51,561 bases of DNA from Clostridium arbusti SL206 (GCF_000246895.1 NZ_BAEV01000014.1:1-51561); one strand, 5' to 3'; positions 8,987 through 18,439 are shown, numbered from the stretch's first letter. Program-made: numbers and translations. The notes: generated by a model not told the origin, from the sequence alone.

Positions 8987-9457
8987 TTAAATTAATGCTC
9001 TATTTATCTTTACATTAATTTTTCTAACTTTACATGGTTTATTATAAGAACACCAAGGTCTATGAACATCCTCTGGGAAAAATACAGCAAAACTACCTGG
9101 ATTCATTATCAAATCGGTTTCATTTTCCACATCGGTAAAAAATATAGAATCTTTTTCTTCTAATAGTTCTTCAGTTACAATATTATTTCCAGTATCTCTA
9201 GCATAACCTATTATTTCATTACCCCCTACTGAAAATTGGATTTCCACATATTTTCTGTGTACTTCAGCTTTTGCATCACATTTTTCTTTTGTTGTTTTGT
9301 CTACCACCTGCGCAAATATGTCATCTCCCATGATACTATATACTCCAGCTTTCATATTAGCAAAATCGTTATCTTTTAAATAGTTAATCGCTTTCATTAT
9401 GGGTTTTGGACAAATCTTTTCAATATCCACAATATTATCTATATTTCCAAATATCAT
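8987..9457 (-). CDS. YhcH/YjgK/YiaL family protein, paralogue 1
   Basis: A 156-residue cupin-like protein of the DUF386 family, found in sugar-acid and sialic-acid gene clusters. Conserved features include VHRKYVEIQFSV and the histidine-rich FFPEDVHRPW near the C-terminus, both likely metal-site regions. Its exact reaction is not established; a sugar isomerase or epimerase-like role has been proposed for the family. It is a close paralogue of the protein encoded at 15562-16032. Its promoter region carries the shared operator at 9543-9556. Confidence 0.85.
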   Translation of the reverse strand: MIFGNIDNIVDIEKICPKPIMKAINYLKDNDFANMKAGVYSIMGDDIFAQVVDKTTKEKCDAKAEVHRKYVEIQFSVGGNEIIGYARDTGNNIVTEELLEEKDSIFFTDVENETDLIMNPGSFAVFFPEDVHRPWCSYNKPCKVRKINVKINRALI

Positions 9458-9542
9458 TATTGCACCTCACAAAATTAAATTTCAAATCATAAAATTGAAT
9501 TAGACTTATTGTAAATATCAAAAACTATAATAAGCAAATATA

Positions 9543-9556
9543 TGAAAGGGCTTTCA
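9543..9556. promoter_or_regulatory. LacI-type operator upstream of the YhcH/YiaK unit
   Basis: TGAAAGGGCTTTCA has half-sites TGAAAG/CTTTCA. The identical 14-mer occurs at 16103. On the minus strand it overlaps a TTGAAA -35-like hexamer, with TATTAT about 19 bp downstream, a position suited to repression. Confidence 0.65.
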
Positions 9557-9688
9557 ATAAGAATTAACTTTATTATAATATATTTAAAACAACATTTCAA
9601 TGTCTAATTAATTTTAGTAACATTTCTCTCTTATTTCTTCACACTAATTTCAATAATAATTTTACTTATATTTTTAAATTTGATGTGC

Positions 9689-11017
9689 TTAAGATTTAAC
9701 AACAACATTTGATTTTATCGCATCTGTTGGTACCGTCTGATGAGCACAGTCATTTTTCTCCTTTGGTAGGGTAAGCGTAATTAAAATAGCAAATACTAAA
9801 GACAATACTAAACTGTATATACTCATATTATAGCTAAATGTTTGCATAAGTAGTCCAACTAGAAAAGGTCCTATGAATCCACCAAGATTACCCAATGCAT
9901 TTATGATTCCAGTGGCACCACCGGCTACATCTGCACTAAATACTGCTGGTGGAATTGTCATAAATACAGCTGAAGCTGCCTGTAAAAATAATCCACAACC
10001 AATTAGCATTGCAAAAGATACCCATATTGATTGTTGAAGTCCTACTGATAAATATAGGCATATTGCGAATCCAATAAGAGGTAATATAACATATTTTTTT
10101 CTCTTCATAGTTTTATCTGAAAGAGCTGGGATGACAAGTAAACCAACTATAGTTGCTATATATGGAAAAATAGATAAAATTCCTACCTGGCCCATTCCTG
10201 TCTTAGTTAAATTTTTAAGAATTGTTGGAAGCCATAACGTATATCCATATACACCTGTCTGATAAAAGAAGAATATAAGTATTAATTTCCATAAAGTACT
10301 GTTAAATAATATTTCCTTTAAGGATACTTTTTTTCGTTGAGTTGTATCTAAGCACTTCTGTTCTGCTTCCAATCTTTCAACAAGATAATCTCTCTCTTCT
10401 TTACTAATCCACTTAGCAGTTTCTGGTCTATCACTGATTAATGGTAACCAAACTAAAATTAATGCTAATGATATTATTCCTTCTATTATGAATACATAGT
10501 GCCAAGTAAATTTAGTTAATATAAGTCCTGAAAGTGGTCCGGTTATAATTGAAGCTATAGGATTATTCATTATAACAAAAGCAGTTGCTCTGCCACGTTC
10601 TTCACTTGGAAACCAATGACGAACTATTGTAAGTACTGCTGGCATAACGCCACCTTCTGCAACCCCTAGTAAAAATCTAAGAATAAGCAATTGAGTTGTG
10701 GTTCTTGCAAGTCCAGACATAATGGCAAGAATACCCCAAACTACTATAGTACCCGCTATGAACTTTTTAGCACTTCCATGCTCTGCGATTTGGCCTCCTG
10801 GAACTTGAAGAAATAAATAACCCACAAAGAATATGCCTGCTGCTATTCCCGAAATACTAGCAGTCATCCCAAGTTCTTTACTCATACCTCCTGCCATGGC
10901 AAAACCTATATTAGTACGATCCATAAAAGCTACTATATATACTAAAAGAATTGGTGGAATTATGTGTATCCAACGTTTATTTGGAATTTTTACTGCTGAA
11001 CTTATATTTTCACTCAT
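9689..11017 (-). CDS. MFS sugar-acid transporter (ACS family)
   Basis: A 442-residue major facilitator with twelve predicted helices, resembling the anion:cation symporter group (ExuT, GudP, galactonate carriers). Family features are YIVAFMDRTNIGFAMAG in helix 1 and the RFLLGVAEGG motif near residue 130. It would import hexuronate or aldonate by proton symport for the surrounding enzymes. It appears to be its own unit: a terminator precedes it (11299-11331) and a LacI/CcpA-like site lies 41 bp upstream of its start. Confidence 0.88.
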   Translation of the reverse strand: MSENISSAVKIPNKRWIHIIPPILLVYIVAFMDRTNIGFAMAGGMSKELGMTASISGIAAGIFFVGYLFLQVPGGQIAEHGSAKKFIAGTIVVWGILAIMSGLARTTTQLLILRFLLGVAEGGVMPAVLTIVRHWFPSEERGRATAFVIMNNPIASIITGPLSGLILTKFTWHYVFIIEGIISLALILVWLPLISDRPETAKWISKEERDYLVERLEAEQKCLDTTQRKKVSLKEILFNSTLWKLILIFFFYQTGVYGYTLWLPTILKNLTKTGMGQVGILSIFPYIATIVGLLVIPALSDKTMKRKKYVILPLIGFAICLYLSVGLQQSIWVSFAMLIGCGLFLQAASAVFMTIPPAVFSADVAGGATGIINALGNLGGFIGPFLVGLLMQTFSYNMSIYSLVLSLVFAILITLTLPKEKNDCAHQTVPTDAIKSNVVVKS

Positions 11018-11057
11018 ATTTATACACTCCTATTTTATATTATTTTGAGCATTGATT

Positions 11058-11072
11058 TTGAAAGCGTTTACC
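11058..11072. promoter_or_regulatory. LacI/CcpA-type operator upstream of the transporter
   Basis: TTGAAAGCGTTTACC has the TGAAA-CG core of catabolite-responsive elements and differs from the cre consensus only near its end. It could bind CcpA or the local LacI regulator. Confidence 0.55.
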
Positions 11073-11298
11073 TTTTGTTAAAAAATAAACATTTTACAGT
11101 AATATACCTATGAAATATGACGTAAATATTTAGATTATATTGAACTAACTGTGCTTATTTAGATATGCGTAATTCTTAAATATGACTTTAACTCTTTTTA
11201 TGACTAGCTACTTTCTTTAAATTAAACTATTGAACTTATATATTAACTTTTTAAAGAACATTTTTAACTAAAATAGCTCTTTTAGAATGATTACTATT

Positions 11299-11331
11299 AA
11301 AAGCTTCTATTCCAAATGGAATAGAGCTTTT
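11299..11331 (-). terminator. Terminator of the uxu operon
   Basis: The stem AAAAGC-TCTATTCC pairs with GGAATAGAGCTTTT (one bulged T, loop AAAT). It ends the minus-strand operon running from 16032 to 11374. Confidence 0.75.
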
Positions 11332-11373
11332 ATCTTTTCATATTTTTGATTTGTGTTTTTCATATGACTTAAA

Positions 11374-12231
11374 TTATACACCTGAATAAGCTGAAAATCC
11401 TCCATCTACTGGAACGACTACCCCATTTACAAAACCAGATGCTTTATTATCTATAAGCCAAAATAATGTTCCAAGTAATTCTTCACACTCACCAAATCTA
11501 TCCATTGGCGTTGCACTTAATATTTTTTTAGATCTTTCAGTATAGCTTCCATCTTCATTTAAAAGCATAGCTCTATTTTGATTAGTTACAAGAAAACCTG
11601 GTGCTATTGCATTTACTCTTATTCCTACCTTTGAGAAATGTACTGCAAGCCACTGAGTAAAGTTAGAAACCGCAGCTTTTGCACCACTATATGCTGGAAT
11701 TTTTGTAAGTGGAGTAAATGCGTTCATAGAAGATATGTTAACTATAGCTGCATCCTTTTTATCTATCATATCCTTTGCAAATACTTGAGTTGGAAGTAAT
11801 GTACCTAAAAAATTTAAATTAAAAACAAATTCTATTCCCTTTTGGTCTAAATCAAAGAAAGTTATTTCGCCCTCTTTTTTATTTTCTATATCCTCTTTAA
11901 ACAAATATTCTTTTGTGGTAGTTCCCTTTGGATTATTTCCACCTGCACCATTTAATAAAACATCACAGCTTCCCAATTTTTCATTTATTATACTCTTAGC
12001 CTTTTTAAGACTTTCAATATCAAGCACATCAGTTACAACACTTATTGCAACTCCTCCATTAGAATTTATTTCTTCTGCAACAGCACTTGCCCTCTCTTCA
12101 TTTCTATCCAATACTGCTATTTTTCCACCACACTGACCTAGTGCTTTAGCAAATGTACCACATATAACTCCACCAGCACCAGTAACTACTACAACTTTAT
12201 TTTTTAAATCTATTTGAAATGGTAATTTCAT
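11374..12231 (-). CDS. uxuB: SDR-type D-mannonate oxidoreductase (fructuronate reductase)
   Basis: Short-chain dehydrogenase of 285 residues with the NAD site GAGGVICG near residue 18, NGAGGNNP, and YSGAKAAVSNF. It resembles the Bacillus-type SDR fructuronate reductases, not the classical long-chain UxuB of E. coli. It would reduce D-fructuronate to D-mannonate, the substrate of the adjacent UxuA. The start at 12231 is chosen because TAGGGGGAT lies directly upstream; the longer frame to 12309 has no such site. It is the last gene of the operon. Confidence 0.78.
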   Translation of the reverse strand: MKLPFQIDLKNKVVVVTGAGGVICGTFAKALGQCGGKIAVLDRNEERASAVAEEINSNGGVAISVVTDVLDIESLKKAKSIINEKLGSCDVLLNGAGGNNPKGTTTKEYLFKEDIENKKEGEITFFDLDQKGIEFVFNLNFLGTLLPTQVFAKDMIDKKDAAIVNISSMNAFTPLTKIPAYSGAKAAVSNFTQWLAVHFSKVGIRVNAIAPGFLVTNQNRAMLLNEDGSYTERSKKILSATPMDRFGECEELLGTLFWLIDNKASGFVNGVVVPVDGGFSAYSGV

Positions 12232-12368
12232 AATTAATCCCCCTATATATTTTTTATATTTTTCATGATTACTGTATCCATATACATTCCTATAACTGTC
12301 ATATAGCATACATAATTATTAGTTTCTAATATTCACTGTAAATAAAAACATATCTGAATCTTTTAATT

Positions 12369-13415
12369 CTATTTAGATTGCTTTTCTAAAGTTTCCCATA
12401 TACCATTTAGGTATACCGCTCCTAAAGCTCTATCATAAAGTCCATATCCTGGTCTTCCAGTCTCTCCCCAAATCATTCTTCCATGGTCTGGTCTCATTGG
12501 TCCATCAAATCCTACATCATGATAAGCTTTCATAATTTCAACCATATCCAAAGAGCCATCCGCACTTCTATGAGCTGATTCTTCAAAACTCTTATTCCCA
12601 GTAATCTTAACATTTCTTGTATGTGCAAAATGTATTCTACCTTTACTCCCAAAATAACGAATCATATCTGGTATATCATTATCTGGATTAGGTCCTAGTG
12701 AACCTGAGCACAGAGTTATTCCATTACTTGGACTATCAACTAAGTGTATAAGTCTGTCAAGGTTTTTCTTACCTGTTATTATTCTTGGAAGTCCAAATAT
12801 TGACCAAGGTGGATCATCTGGATGTATTGCCATCTTAATACCTACCTCTTCTGCTACAGGAATAATTTTTTTAAGGAAATACCCCAAGTTATTCCAAAGA
12901 TCTTCTTCAGTAATCTCCTTATACTTATTTAATAAATCCTTAAGTCCTTCTTTTGTATAACTTGAATCCCATCCTGGAAGGGATAATTCTCCTGTTGAAG
13001 GATCCATCTTTTCTACAGTTTCCTGCCTGTATATTAGAGCTGTTGATCCATCTTCTAATTCATAATCTAAATCAGATCTAGTCCAGTCAAATACCGGCAT
13101 AAAATTATAACAAACTACTTTTATCCCCACTTTAGATAAATTCCTTAAAGTTTCACAATAGTTTGATATAAGTTTATCTCTAGTAGGTAGTCCTCTCTTT
13201 ATGTCTTCATGAACTGGCACACTCTCTATGGTATCTAAACTTAAGCCCTGACCTTCTATTTTCTTTTTTAAAGCTGTTATTTTTTCTATAGGCCATACTT
13301 CACCTACTGGCACATCATAAATTGCGGATACTATTCCTGTTACCCCTGGTATTTGCTTTATCTGTTCTAAAGTTACCTTGTCATCATCGCCATACCATCT
13401 AAACGTCATCTGCAT
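12369..13415 (-). CDS. uxuA: Mannonate dehydratase
   Basis: Removes water from D-mannonate to give 2-keto-3-deoxygluconate. The 348 residues match UxuA: N-terminal [23 protein letters not shown] near residue 120, and metal-ligand regions AIHPDDPPW and [12 protein letters not shown]. The enzyme is cytoplasmic and uses a divalent metal. It is encoded between the SDR reductase and the zinc dehydrogenase. KDG kinase and aldolase are not in this window and must lie elsewhere. Confidence 0.95.
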   Translation of the reverse strand: MQMTFRWYGDDDKVTLEQIKQIPGVTGIVSAIYDVPVGEVWPIEKITALKKKIEGQGLSLDTIESVPVHEDIKRGLPTRDKLISNYCETLRNLSKVGIKVVCYNFMPVFDWTRSDLDYELEDGSTALIYRQETVEKMDPSTGELSLPGWDSSYTKEGLKDLLNKYKEITEEDLWNNLGYFLKKIIPVAEEVGIKMAIHPDDPPWSIFGLPRIITGKKNLDRLIHLVDSPSNGITLCSGSLGPNPDNDIPDMIRYFGSKGRIHFAHTRNVKITGNKSFEESAHRSADGSLDMVEIMKAYHDVGFDGPMRPDHGRMIWGETGRPGYGLYDRALGAVYLNGIWETLEKQSK

Positions 13416-13481
13416 AATTTCTTCTCCTCTCTTCTCTTAAAATTAATTTTTAAATATTTATATTGAATTTAACAATTCTAT

Positions 13482-14495
13482 TTACAAAACTGCATTGATT
13501 TTTAGATATTTTTCTGGATGTTCTGATAAATCTCTTACTGCTTCTGGTATTCCATCTAGATTAACAACCTTACTAATTATTGGTTTTACGTCTATAATTC
13601 CATCTGATATTAGTTTTAATGCTTCTGGAAACTCACCAGCACTAGTTCTTGAACCCCTAATATCAATTTCTTTTTTAGTAAATAATCCTGTTGGAAGAAT
13701 TGTGTCTTCTTTAGGCCATCCTGTAAGTGCTATTCTTCCAGCATAAGAAACAAAATCAATGGTATTTCTTATTGCTACATTAGCTCCTGAAGCTTCAATT
13801 ACAGCCTCTGCCATTCTACCATTTGTAATCTGTTTTATGGCTTCTTCTGCATTTTGTTCTTTTGAGTTAACGGTATATTTTATACCTAATTTATTTGCAA
13901 ATTCTAGTCTTTCCCCTACAATATCTACAAGTATTGGAGTTGCTTCATATGCTATAGCAACTAAAGCAGCTAAAAGGCCTATAGGACCTGCCCCAATTAT
14001 AGCTACATGTTCTCCTTTTTTCACCTCAGTTCTATGGATAGCATGAAGTGCTATTGTTAATGGTTCTGCTACAGGTACTTGTTCCCAAGGAATATTATTT
14101 GGAACTTTATTTAGTAATTTAATGGGATGAGAAAATAATTCTGTCATACCCCCATCAATATGAACTCCCAAAACCTTTAAATCTTCACAGCAATTTGTTC
14201 TATTTAAGCTACATGGATAACATTTTCCACAGTAAACATAAGGATCAATAATAACTCTATCATTAGGTTTTATTCCATCATTATTCTCTTCTATATCTAT
14301 TACTTCACCAGCTATTTCATGTCCTATAATTCTTGGATAACTTACTAAAGGATTAGTACCACGATATGCTCCTATGTCAGAACCGCATATGCCTATAGAT
14401 TTTACTTTTATTAAGGCTTCACCAGTTTTTCTATTTGGATTTTTAACCTCTTTAACTCCTATTTTTCCTGGAGCTTCTAGATAAATAGCTTTCAT
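13482..14495 (-). CDS. Zinc-dependent sugar-acid/polyol dehydrogenase
   Basis: Medium-chain dehydrogenase of 337 residues. It has the catalytic zinc site GICGSDIG with C37 and the downstream GHEIAGEV, a structural zinc Cys cluster (CGKCYPCSLNRTNCC), and the NAD fold GAGPIGLLAAL. It resembles L-threonine/sorbitol dehydrogenase relatives that oxidise aldonates, such as L-galactonate 5-dehydrogenase. Its place between uxuA and a Gfo/Idh gene suggests that it feeds another sugar acid into the mannonate route. The substrate is inferred. Confidence 0.82.
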   Translation of the reverse strand: MKAIYLEAPGKIGVKEVKNPNRKTGEALIKVKSIGICGSDIGAYRGTNPLVSYPRIIGHEIAGEVIDIEENNDGIKPNDRVIIDPYVYCGKCYPCSLNRTNCCEDLKVLGVHIDGGMTELFSHPIKLLNKVPNNIPWEQVPVAEPLTIALHAIHRTEVKKGEHVAIIGAGPIGLLAALVAIAYEATPILVDIVGERLEFANKLGIKYTVNSKEQNAEEAIKQITNGRMAEAVIEASGANVAIRNTIDFVSYAGRIALTGWPKEDTILPTGLFTKKEIDIRGSRTSAGEFPEALKLISDGIIDVKPIISKVVNLDGIPEAVRDLSEHPEKYLKINAVL

Positions 14496-14542
14496 TATAA
14501 TTCCACCTCTTTATTCAACTCTTCTCACTATGAAAAACATAT

Positions 14543-15547
14543 TTAAATAAATTCTTTAAAACCTTTTTCTACTCTATACTCTCTTAATATTTCATCTGCT
14601 ACTTTACTTGGTCTTGCAGCACTTTCTAAATTTCCAGGACAGGTTCCTTTTCCTATTAACTCGTTTACAACACTCTGAATAAAAGGTTGCTGAACGTGTT
14701 TAGGATTATCATACTGATATTCAACCAACTCTCCTTCAGTCTTTACATATATAGGCTTTTCACTGAAAAACTCAAAGTATATTTTCCCTTTATCTCCCAC
14801 AATTTCAATATTGTCATAGTTTTCAAAAGCTGTAAAACACCATATTCCTGTACCATGTATGCCATTTTTAAATTTCCAATTAGCTGTAACTATATCTTCA
14901 ACTTCATACAAACCACCTTGATTTGATGCCTTTCCTTGAACCTCATCAAAAGATCCAAACATAAAATCTAAGATATCAATTGTATGGACTCCCATATCAA
15001 GGAATTTACCTCCACCCGCAATTTTAGGTATTAATCTCCATGGAAGATTATCTCTGTTATAGTCTTCTTTAGCAGCTTTTTGGTATAAAGCTACATTTAC
15101 AAACCTTACATCTCCAATAATTTTACTATCAACAATTTCTTTAATCTTCTTGAAACGTTCCATAGCTCTTCTATAATAGGCTACAAAAGCAAGAGTATTA
15201 GTTTTCTTACATTCCTCTATTACTTCTAAACATTCTTTATAAGTCTGCGCCATAGGTTTTTCAATATAGACTGCCTTTCTCGCCTTAGCACATTTTATAG
15301 CATATTCTTTATGAAAAACTGGAGGAGTTGCAATATATATAGCATCTATACTTGGATCACTTATCAATTTATCAACATTTTCATATATTTTCGGTACGTT
15401 GTGACGTTTAGCATAATCTTTAGCTCTTTCAATTCTTAAGCTAGTTACAGCCTGCAATATTGAATTTTCAGCTTTATAAAATCCAGGACCACTCTTAACT
15501 TCTGTCACATCACCGCAACCAATCATTCCCCAATGTATAGTTTTCAT
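14543..15547 (-). CDS. Gfo/Idh/MocA family oxidoreductase
   Basis: A 334-residue NAD(P)-dependent oxidoreductase. The N-terminal Rossmann fold shows GMIGCGDVTE and the conserved EKP (YIEKPMA) near residue 97. The C-terminal domain carries GGGKFLDMGVHTIDI with the usual D-x3-H active-site pair. The family acts on sugars, inositols and sugar acids. It lies 14 bp downstream of the YhcH paralogue and 47 bp upstream of the zinc dehydrogenase, so the three are co-transcribed. The exact substrate is unknown. Confidence 0.85.
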   Translation of the reverse strand: MKTIHWGMIGCGDVTEVKSGPGFYKAENSILQAVTSLRIERAKDYAKRHNVPKIYENVDKLISDPSIDAIYIATPPVFHKEYAIKCAKARKAVYIEKPMAQTYKECLEVIEECKKTNTLAFVAYYRRAMERFKKIKEIVDSKIIGDVRFVNVALYQKAAKEDYNRDNLPWRLIPKIAGGGKFLDMGVHTIDILDFMFGSFDEVQGKASNQGGLYEVEDIVTANWKFKNGIHGTGIWCFTAFENYDNIEIVGDKGKIYFEFFSEKPIYVKTEGELVEYQYDNPKHVQQPFIQSVVNELIGKGTCPGNLESAARPSKVADEILREYRVEKGFKEFI

Positions 15548-15561
15548 TATTAGTTCCCCTT

Positions 15562-16032
15562 CTAAAGCAATTCAGTATTTACCTTTACAATTACTTTTCT
15601 TATGTTTGATGGTTTTCCTACTGAACAGGCCGGTCTATGGACATCATTTGGGAAAAGTACAGCAAAATTTCCTGGTTTCATTATTAAATCTATTTCATTC
15701 TCAGCATTTTCATAAAACTTGATATCCTTTTCATTAAGTAGGTCTTCTGAAACCTTATTATTACCAGTATCTCTAGCAAAACCTATTTTTTCCTTACCCT
15801 CTACAGAAAATTGTACGTCAATGTATTTTTTATGGACTTCAGGTTTTGCATCACTTTTTTCTTTTGTTGTGGCATCTATTACCTGTGCATATATATCTTT
15901 TCCGTCAATCTCATAAACTCCTGCCTTCATATTAAGGAAGTCATTATTTTTTAAATAATTAATCGTTTTCAAAATCGGTTCAGGAAGACTTTTTTCCATA
16001 TCACCAAGATTACTTACATCACCAAATATCAT
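15562..16032 (-). CDS. YhcH/YjgK/YiaL family protein, paralogue 2
   Basis: A 156-residue DUF386 protein, the first gene of the uxu operon. It is closely similar along its whole length to the protein at 8987-9457, with the same MIFG start, NMKAGVY, VHKKY and FPNDVHRP features. This suggests a duplication within the island. The role is probably handling of a sugar-acid or keto-sugar anomer, inferred from family context. The operator at 16103-16116 is 70 bp upstream of its start. Confidence 0.85.
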   Translation of the reverse strand: MIFGDVSNLGDMEKSLPEPILKTINYLKNNDFLNMKAGVYEIDGKDIYAQVIDATTKEKSDAKPEVHKKYIDVQFSVEGKEKIGFARDTGNNKVSEDLLNEKDIKFYENAENEIDLIMKPGNFAVLFPNDVHRPACSVGKPSNIRKVIVKVNTELL

Positions 16033-16102
16033 ATTTATACCCCCAAAACTTTTATTAAATAAAAATTTATACCCCCTATAAAAACATTAAACATTTCATT
16101 TG

Positions 16103-16116
16103 TGAAAGGGCTTTCA
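16103..16116. promoter_or_regulatory. LacI-type operator of the uxu operon
   Basis: TGAAAGGGCTTTCA is identical to the site at 9543-9556. It lies in the 474-bp divergent region between the first operon gene and the LacI-family gene. Confidence 0.7.
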
Positions 16117-16461
16117 TTTCAATGTCTTAATTATATTACACATGAAAAAATATTTCAACACTTATTTTAAAATATTTTATATAAGCTATCTTTTTTCTTT
16201 CTTTACTAAAACTTATATTATTACTCTAGATAATAAATATCAGTGTAATTAATTGTAATTATACCAGTATTAATGGGCATTTAAAGATATTCTTACTTAA
16301 ATTTGACATTATCTCTATTAATAAATATAATTAGTTTAACTCAATTGTGAACAATATTAAAATTTATAAATTTTAATAACCATAAACTAATTTTAATAAA
16401 TATTTTAATTGATTATTTTTACCAATATTAGTAATCAATCAAGATAATATATAATAAATTT

Positions 16462-16476
16462 ATAAGCGCTTTCAAA
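16462..16476. promoter_or_regulatory. Operator at the LacI-family regulator gene
   Basis: The minus strand reads TTGAAAGCGCTTATA, close to both the cre consensus and the local TGAAAG sites. It lies about 30 bp upstream of the regulator's start codon and suggests autoregulation or CcpA control. The rest of the 16117-16461 region is AT-rich with nothing else I can support. Confidence 0.55.
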
Positions 16477-16506
16477 ACTTTCTAGATTTTACGGGGGGAC
16501 TTAATT

Positions 16507-17496
16507 ATGAATATATATGATATTGCTAAAGAAGCTGGTGTTTCAATAACTACCGTATCAAGAGTTCTCAATAATAAAGATAATATTAGTAAAAAAACTA
16601 AAGAAAAGGTTGAATATATATTAAAGAAATATAATTACACTCCAAACGCTATAGCACGAGGATTAGTTTCAAAATCTATGAAGTCTATAGGTGTAGTAAC
16701 CACTGATATTACAGATATACACCATGCTAATACAGCATATATAATTGAACGTGAATTTAATAAATTAGGCTATAATGTTATCCTTTGTAATACAGGAGGT
16801 GAAACTACAGAAAGCATAAATTACATTAAAATGTTATCAGAAAGAAATATAGATGGCATTATTTTAATGGGATCAGTATTTAATAATGATGACATAAAAT
16901 CTTCAATCTCTTCCTATGTTAACAACATTCCCCTAGTACTTATAAATGGTTTCTTGAATATAGAGAATACCTATTCAGTATTAGTAGATGATGCTTATGG
17001 TATTAGCCTTTGTGTAGACCATTTATTTGCAAAAGGTCACTCAGAAATTGTATATGTAAAAGATTTAGATACTTATAGTGCCAATCAAAAAAAGGAAGGC
17101 TTTATAAGTGGAATGAATAAACATGGACTAACCATAGATAATAACTCTATAATAACAGTAAAAAAAGGGTTAGATGGTGGATATGAAGCAGTAGACAAAT
17201 TTATAAAATTAAATAAAAAGTTTTCAGCTATAATATTTGGTGAAGATATTACTGCAATTGGTGGACTAAAAAAGCTGAGGGAATTAGGGCTTAACGTACC
17301 AAAAGATGTTGCTGTTACAGGCTTTAACAACTCTACTTTTGCTAAATGCTGTTATCCTGAATTAACCTCTGTTGATAATAAAGTAGAAACTACTAGTTCT
17401 TTAAGTGTTAAACTTCTAACGGATCTTATAGAAAATAAAAATGTAACCTCAAATATATTAGTACGACCAGATTTAGTTGTTAGGGAGAGTAGTTAA
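16507..17496 (+). CDS. LacI-family transcriptional regulator of the sugar-acid island
   Basis: A 329-residue repressor. The N-terminal helix-turn-helix (NIYDIAKEAGVSITTVSRVL) and hinge are followed by a periplasmic-binding-protein-like effector domain. It is divergent from the uxu operon, and matching LacI-type palindromes sit upstream of the catabolic units and of its own gene. It most likely responds to a hexuronate-derived effector. The start follows an ACGGGGGG ribosome binding site. It could be KdgR-like in function, but the effector cannot be read from sequence. Confidence 0.9.
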   Translation: MNIYDIAKEAGVSITTVSRVLNNKDNISKKTKEKVEYILKKYNYTPNAIARGLVSKSMKSIGVVTTDITDIHHANTAYIIEREFNKLGYNVILCNTGGETTESINYIKMLSERNIDGIILMGSVFNNDDIKSSISSYVNNIPLVLINGFLNIENTYSVLVDDAYGISLCVDHLFAKGHSEIVYVKDLDTYSANQKKEGFISGMNKHGLTIDNNSIITVKKGLDGGYEAVDKFIKLNKKFSAIIFGEDITAIGGLKKLRELGLNVPKDVAVTGFNNSTFAKCCYPELTSVDNKVETTSSLSVKLLTDLIENKNVTSNILVRPDLVVRESS

Positions 17497-17537
17497 AAGT
17501 CACTAAATATACATACAATAACTGTACACAACTAAAA

Positions 17538-17574
17538 ATATAGGATGAGGACACCAAATTAGCTTTAAAGCCCC
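17538..17574 (+). terminator. Weak hairpin after the LacI-family gene
   Basis: ATATAGGATG pairs with CATTCTATAT over 10 bp (one G-U), with a second short stem inside the loop. There is no real T-tail, so termination here is uncertain. Confidence 0.3.
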
Positions 17575-17622
17575 CATTCTATATATATGTAAAACTATAT
17601 CTATGAATCTATTTAGACTTTA

Positions 17623-17779
17623 GGCATATTCAAATAAATAACTAGTCAGTATGCTAGTCTATTTTGAATCCTACTACGTCAACAGAGCCCTCAGATAGCT
17701 CACTATCCTGGTCACCCATTTCCTTGTAGACTCCAAAATATCCGTCACATCTTTGACTTACTATTTATTTTCATATGCC
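17623..17779 (-). mobile_element. Non-autonomous element, copy B (157 bp, full length)
   Basis: The ends GGCATATTCAAATAAATA and TATTTATTTTCATATGCC are flanked by TTA on both sides (17620-17622, 17780-17782). It has the same length and orientation as copy C at 41891. It encodes no transposase. It sits between the convergent LacI-family gene and the unknown gene at 17840. Confidence 0.88.
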
Positions 17780-17786
17780 TTATACA

Positions 17787-17841
17787 AAAATATGGTTTAG
17801 AACTAAAAATAATTTTTATTTTTAGTTCTAAACCATATTTT
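17787..17841. terminator. Bidirectional terminator
   Basis: A perfect 24-bp stem (17787-17810 with 17818-17841) has a 7-base loop and overlaps the stop codon of the minus-strand gene. Confidence 0.85.
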
Positions 17842-18151
17842 AAAGTTCTCTGTTCTCCATCCAGGTTAAACCTATTTTACCACACCTTTTATAATTCCTA
17901 AGTTTATAGTTATGAACTTGAAAATCTATATCTATATTATATCCGCTATCCTCAAGATATTTTAATATCTGAATACAATCTTGAATTACGTATAATGTTT
18001 GAGAAGATACTAGTTGTTTATCTTCTACAAATTCTAACTTTGTCAATTCATCAAGCTTACTACAGTGTGTATATACATTTTTTATTAAGTCCTTTATATC
18101 CGCTTTTCTATAATCTACCTTAGAGTTTCTCACTAATATAGGAATCTCCAC
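17840..18151 (-). CDS. Hypothetical protein, 103 aa
   Basis: I do not recognise this protein. It is soluble, with no signal or membrane segment. A mostly helical middle (ADIKDLIKNVYTHCSKLDEL and following) ends in a basic, aromatic C-terminus (NYKLRNYKRCGKIGLTW). A ribosome binding site (AAGGAGTGG) precedes the ATG, and a strong terminator follows, so it is a monocistronic real gene. It has no functional link to its neighbours. Confidence 0.6.
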   Translation of the reverse strand: MEIPILVRNSKVDYRKADIKDLIKNVYTHCSKLDELTKLEFVEDKQLVSSQTLYVIQDCIQILKYLEDSGYNIDIDFQVHNYKLRNYKRCGKIGLTWMENREL

Positions 18152-18342
18152 TATTTAACCACTCCTTATAAATAAATGTTATTTAATAAAATTTTTATTC
18201 TATTTTAATTGTATAGCTATTAAACAAAAGGCTGCTGTTATATATTATTTTATTTACACAGCAGCTAAACCAAAAATAAGTTGTCCACTTATTTTACATT
18301 ATTTACAAGTTATTTTTTTCTATACATAAAATTTGAAATTAT

Positions 18343-18378
18343 ATAATAAAAAATAAGCACTGACAAAATGTCAGTGCT
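18343..18378 (-). terminator. Terminator of clpS-clpA
   Basis: AGCACTGACA (18356-18365) pairs with TGTCAGTGCT (18369-18378), followed by T's on the minus strand. Two further short hairpins (18231-18265, 18274-18294) lie nearer the next gene. Confidence 0.85.
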
Positions 18379-18439
18379 AGATATACGTATACATGTCTAT
18401 TTAGTGAGTTTTCATAAAATGCTCAAATCTCTTTCTTAA

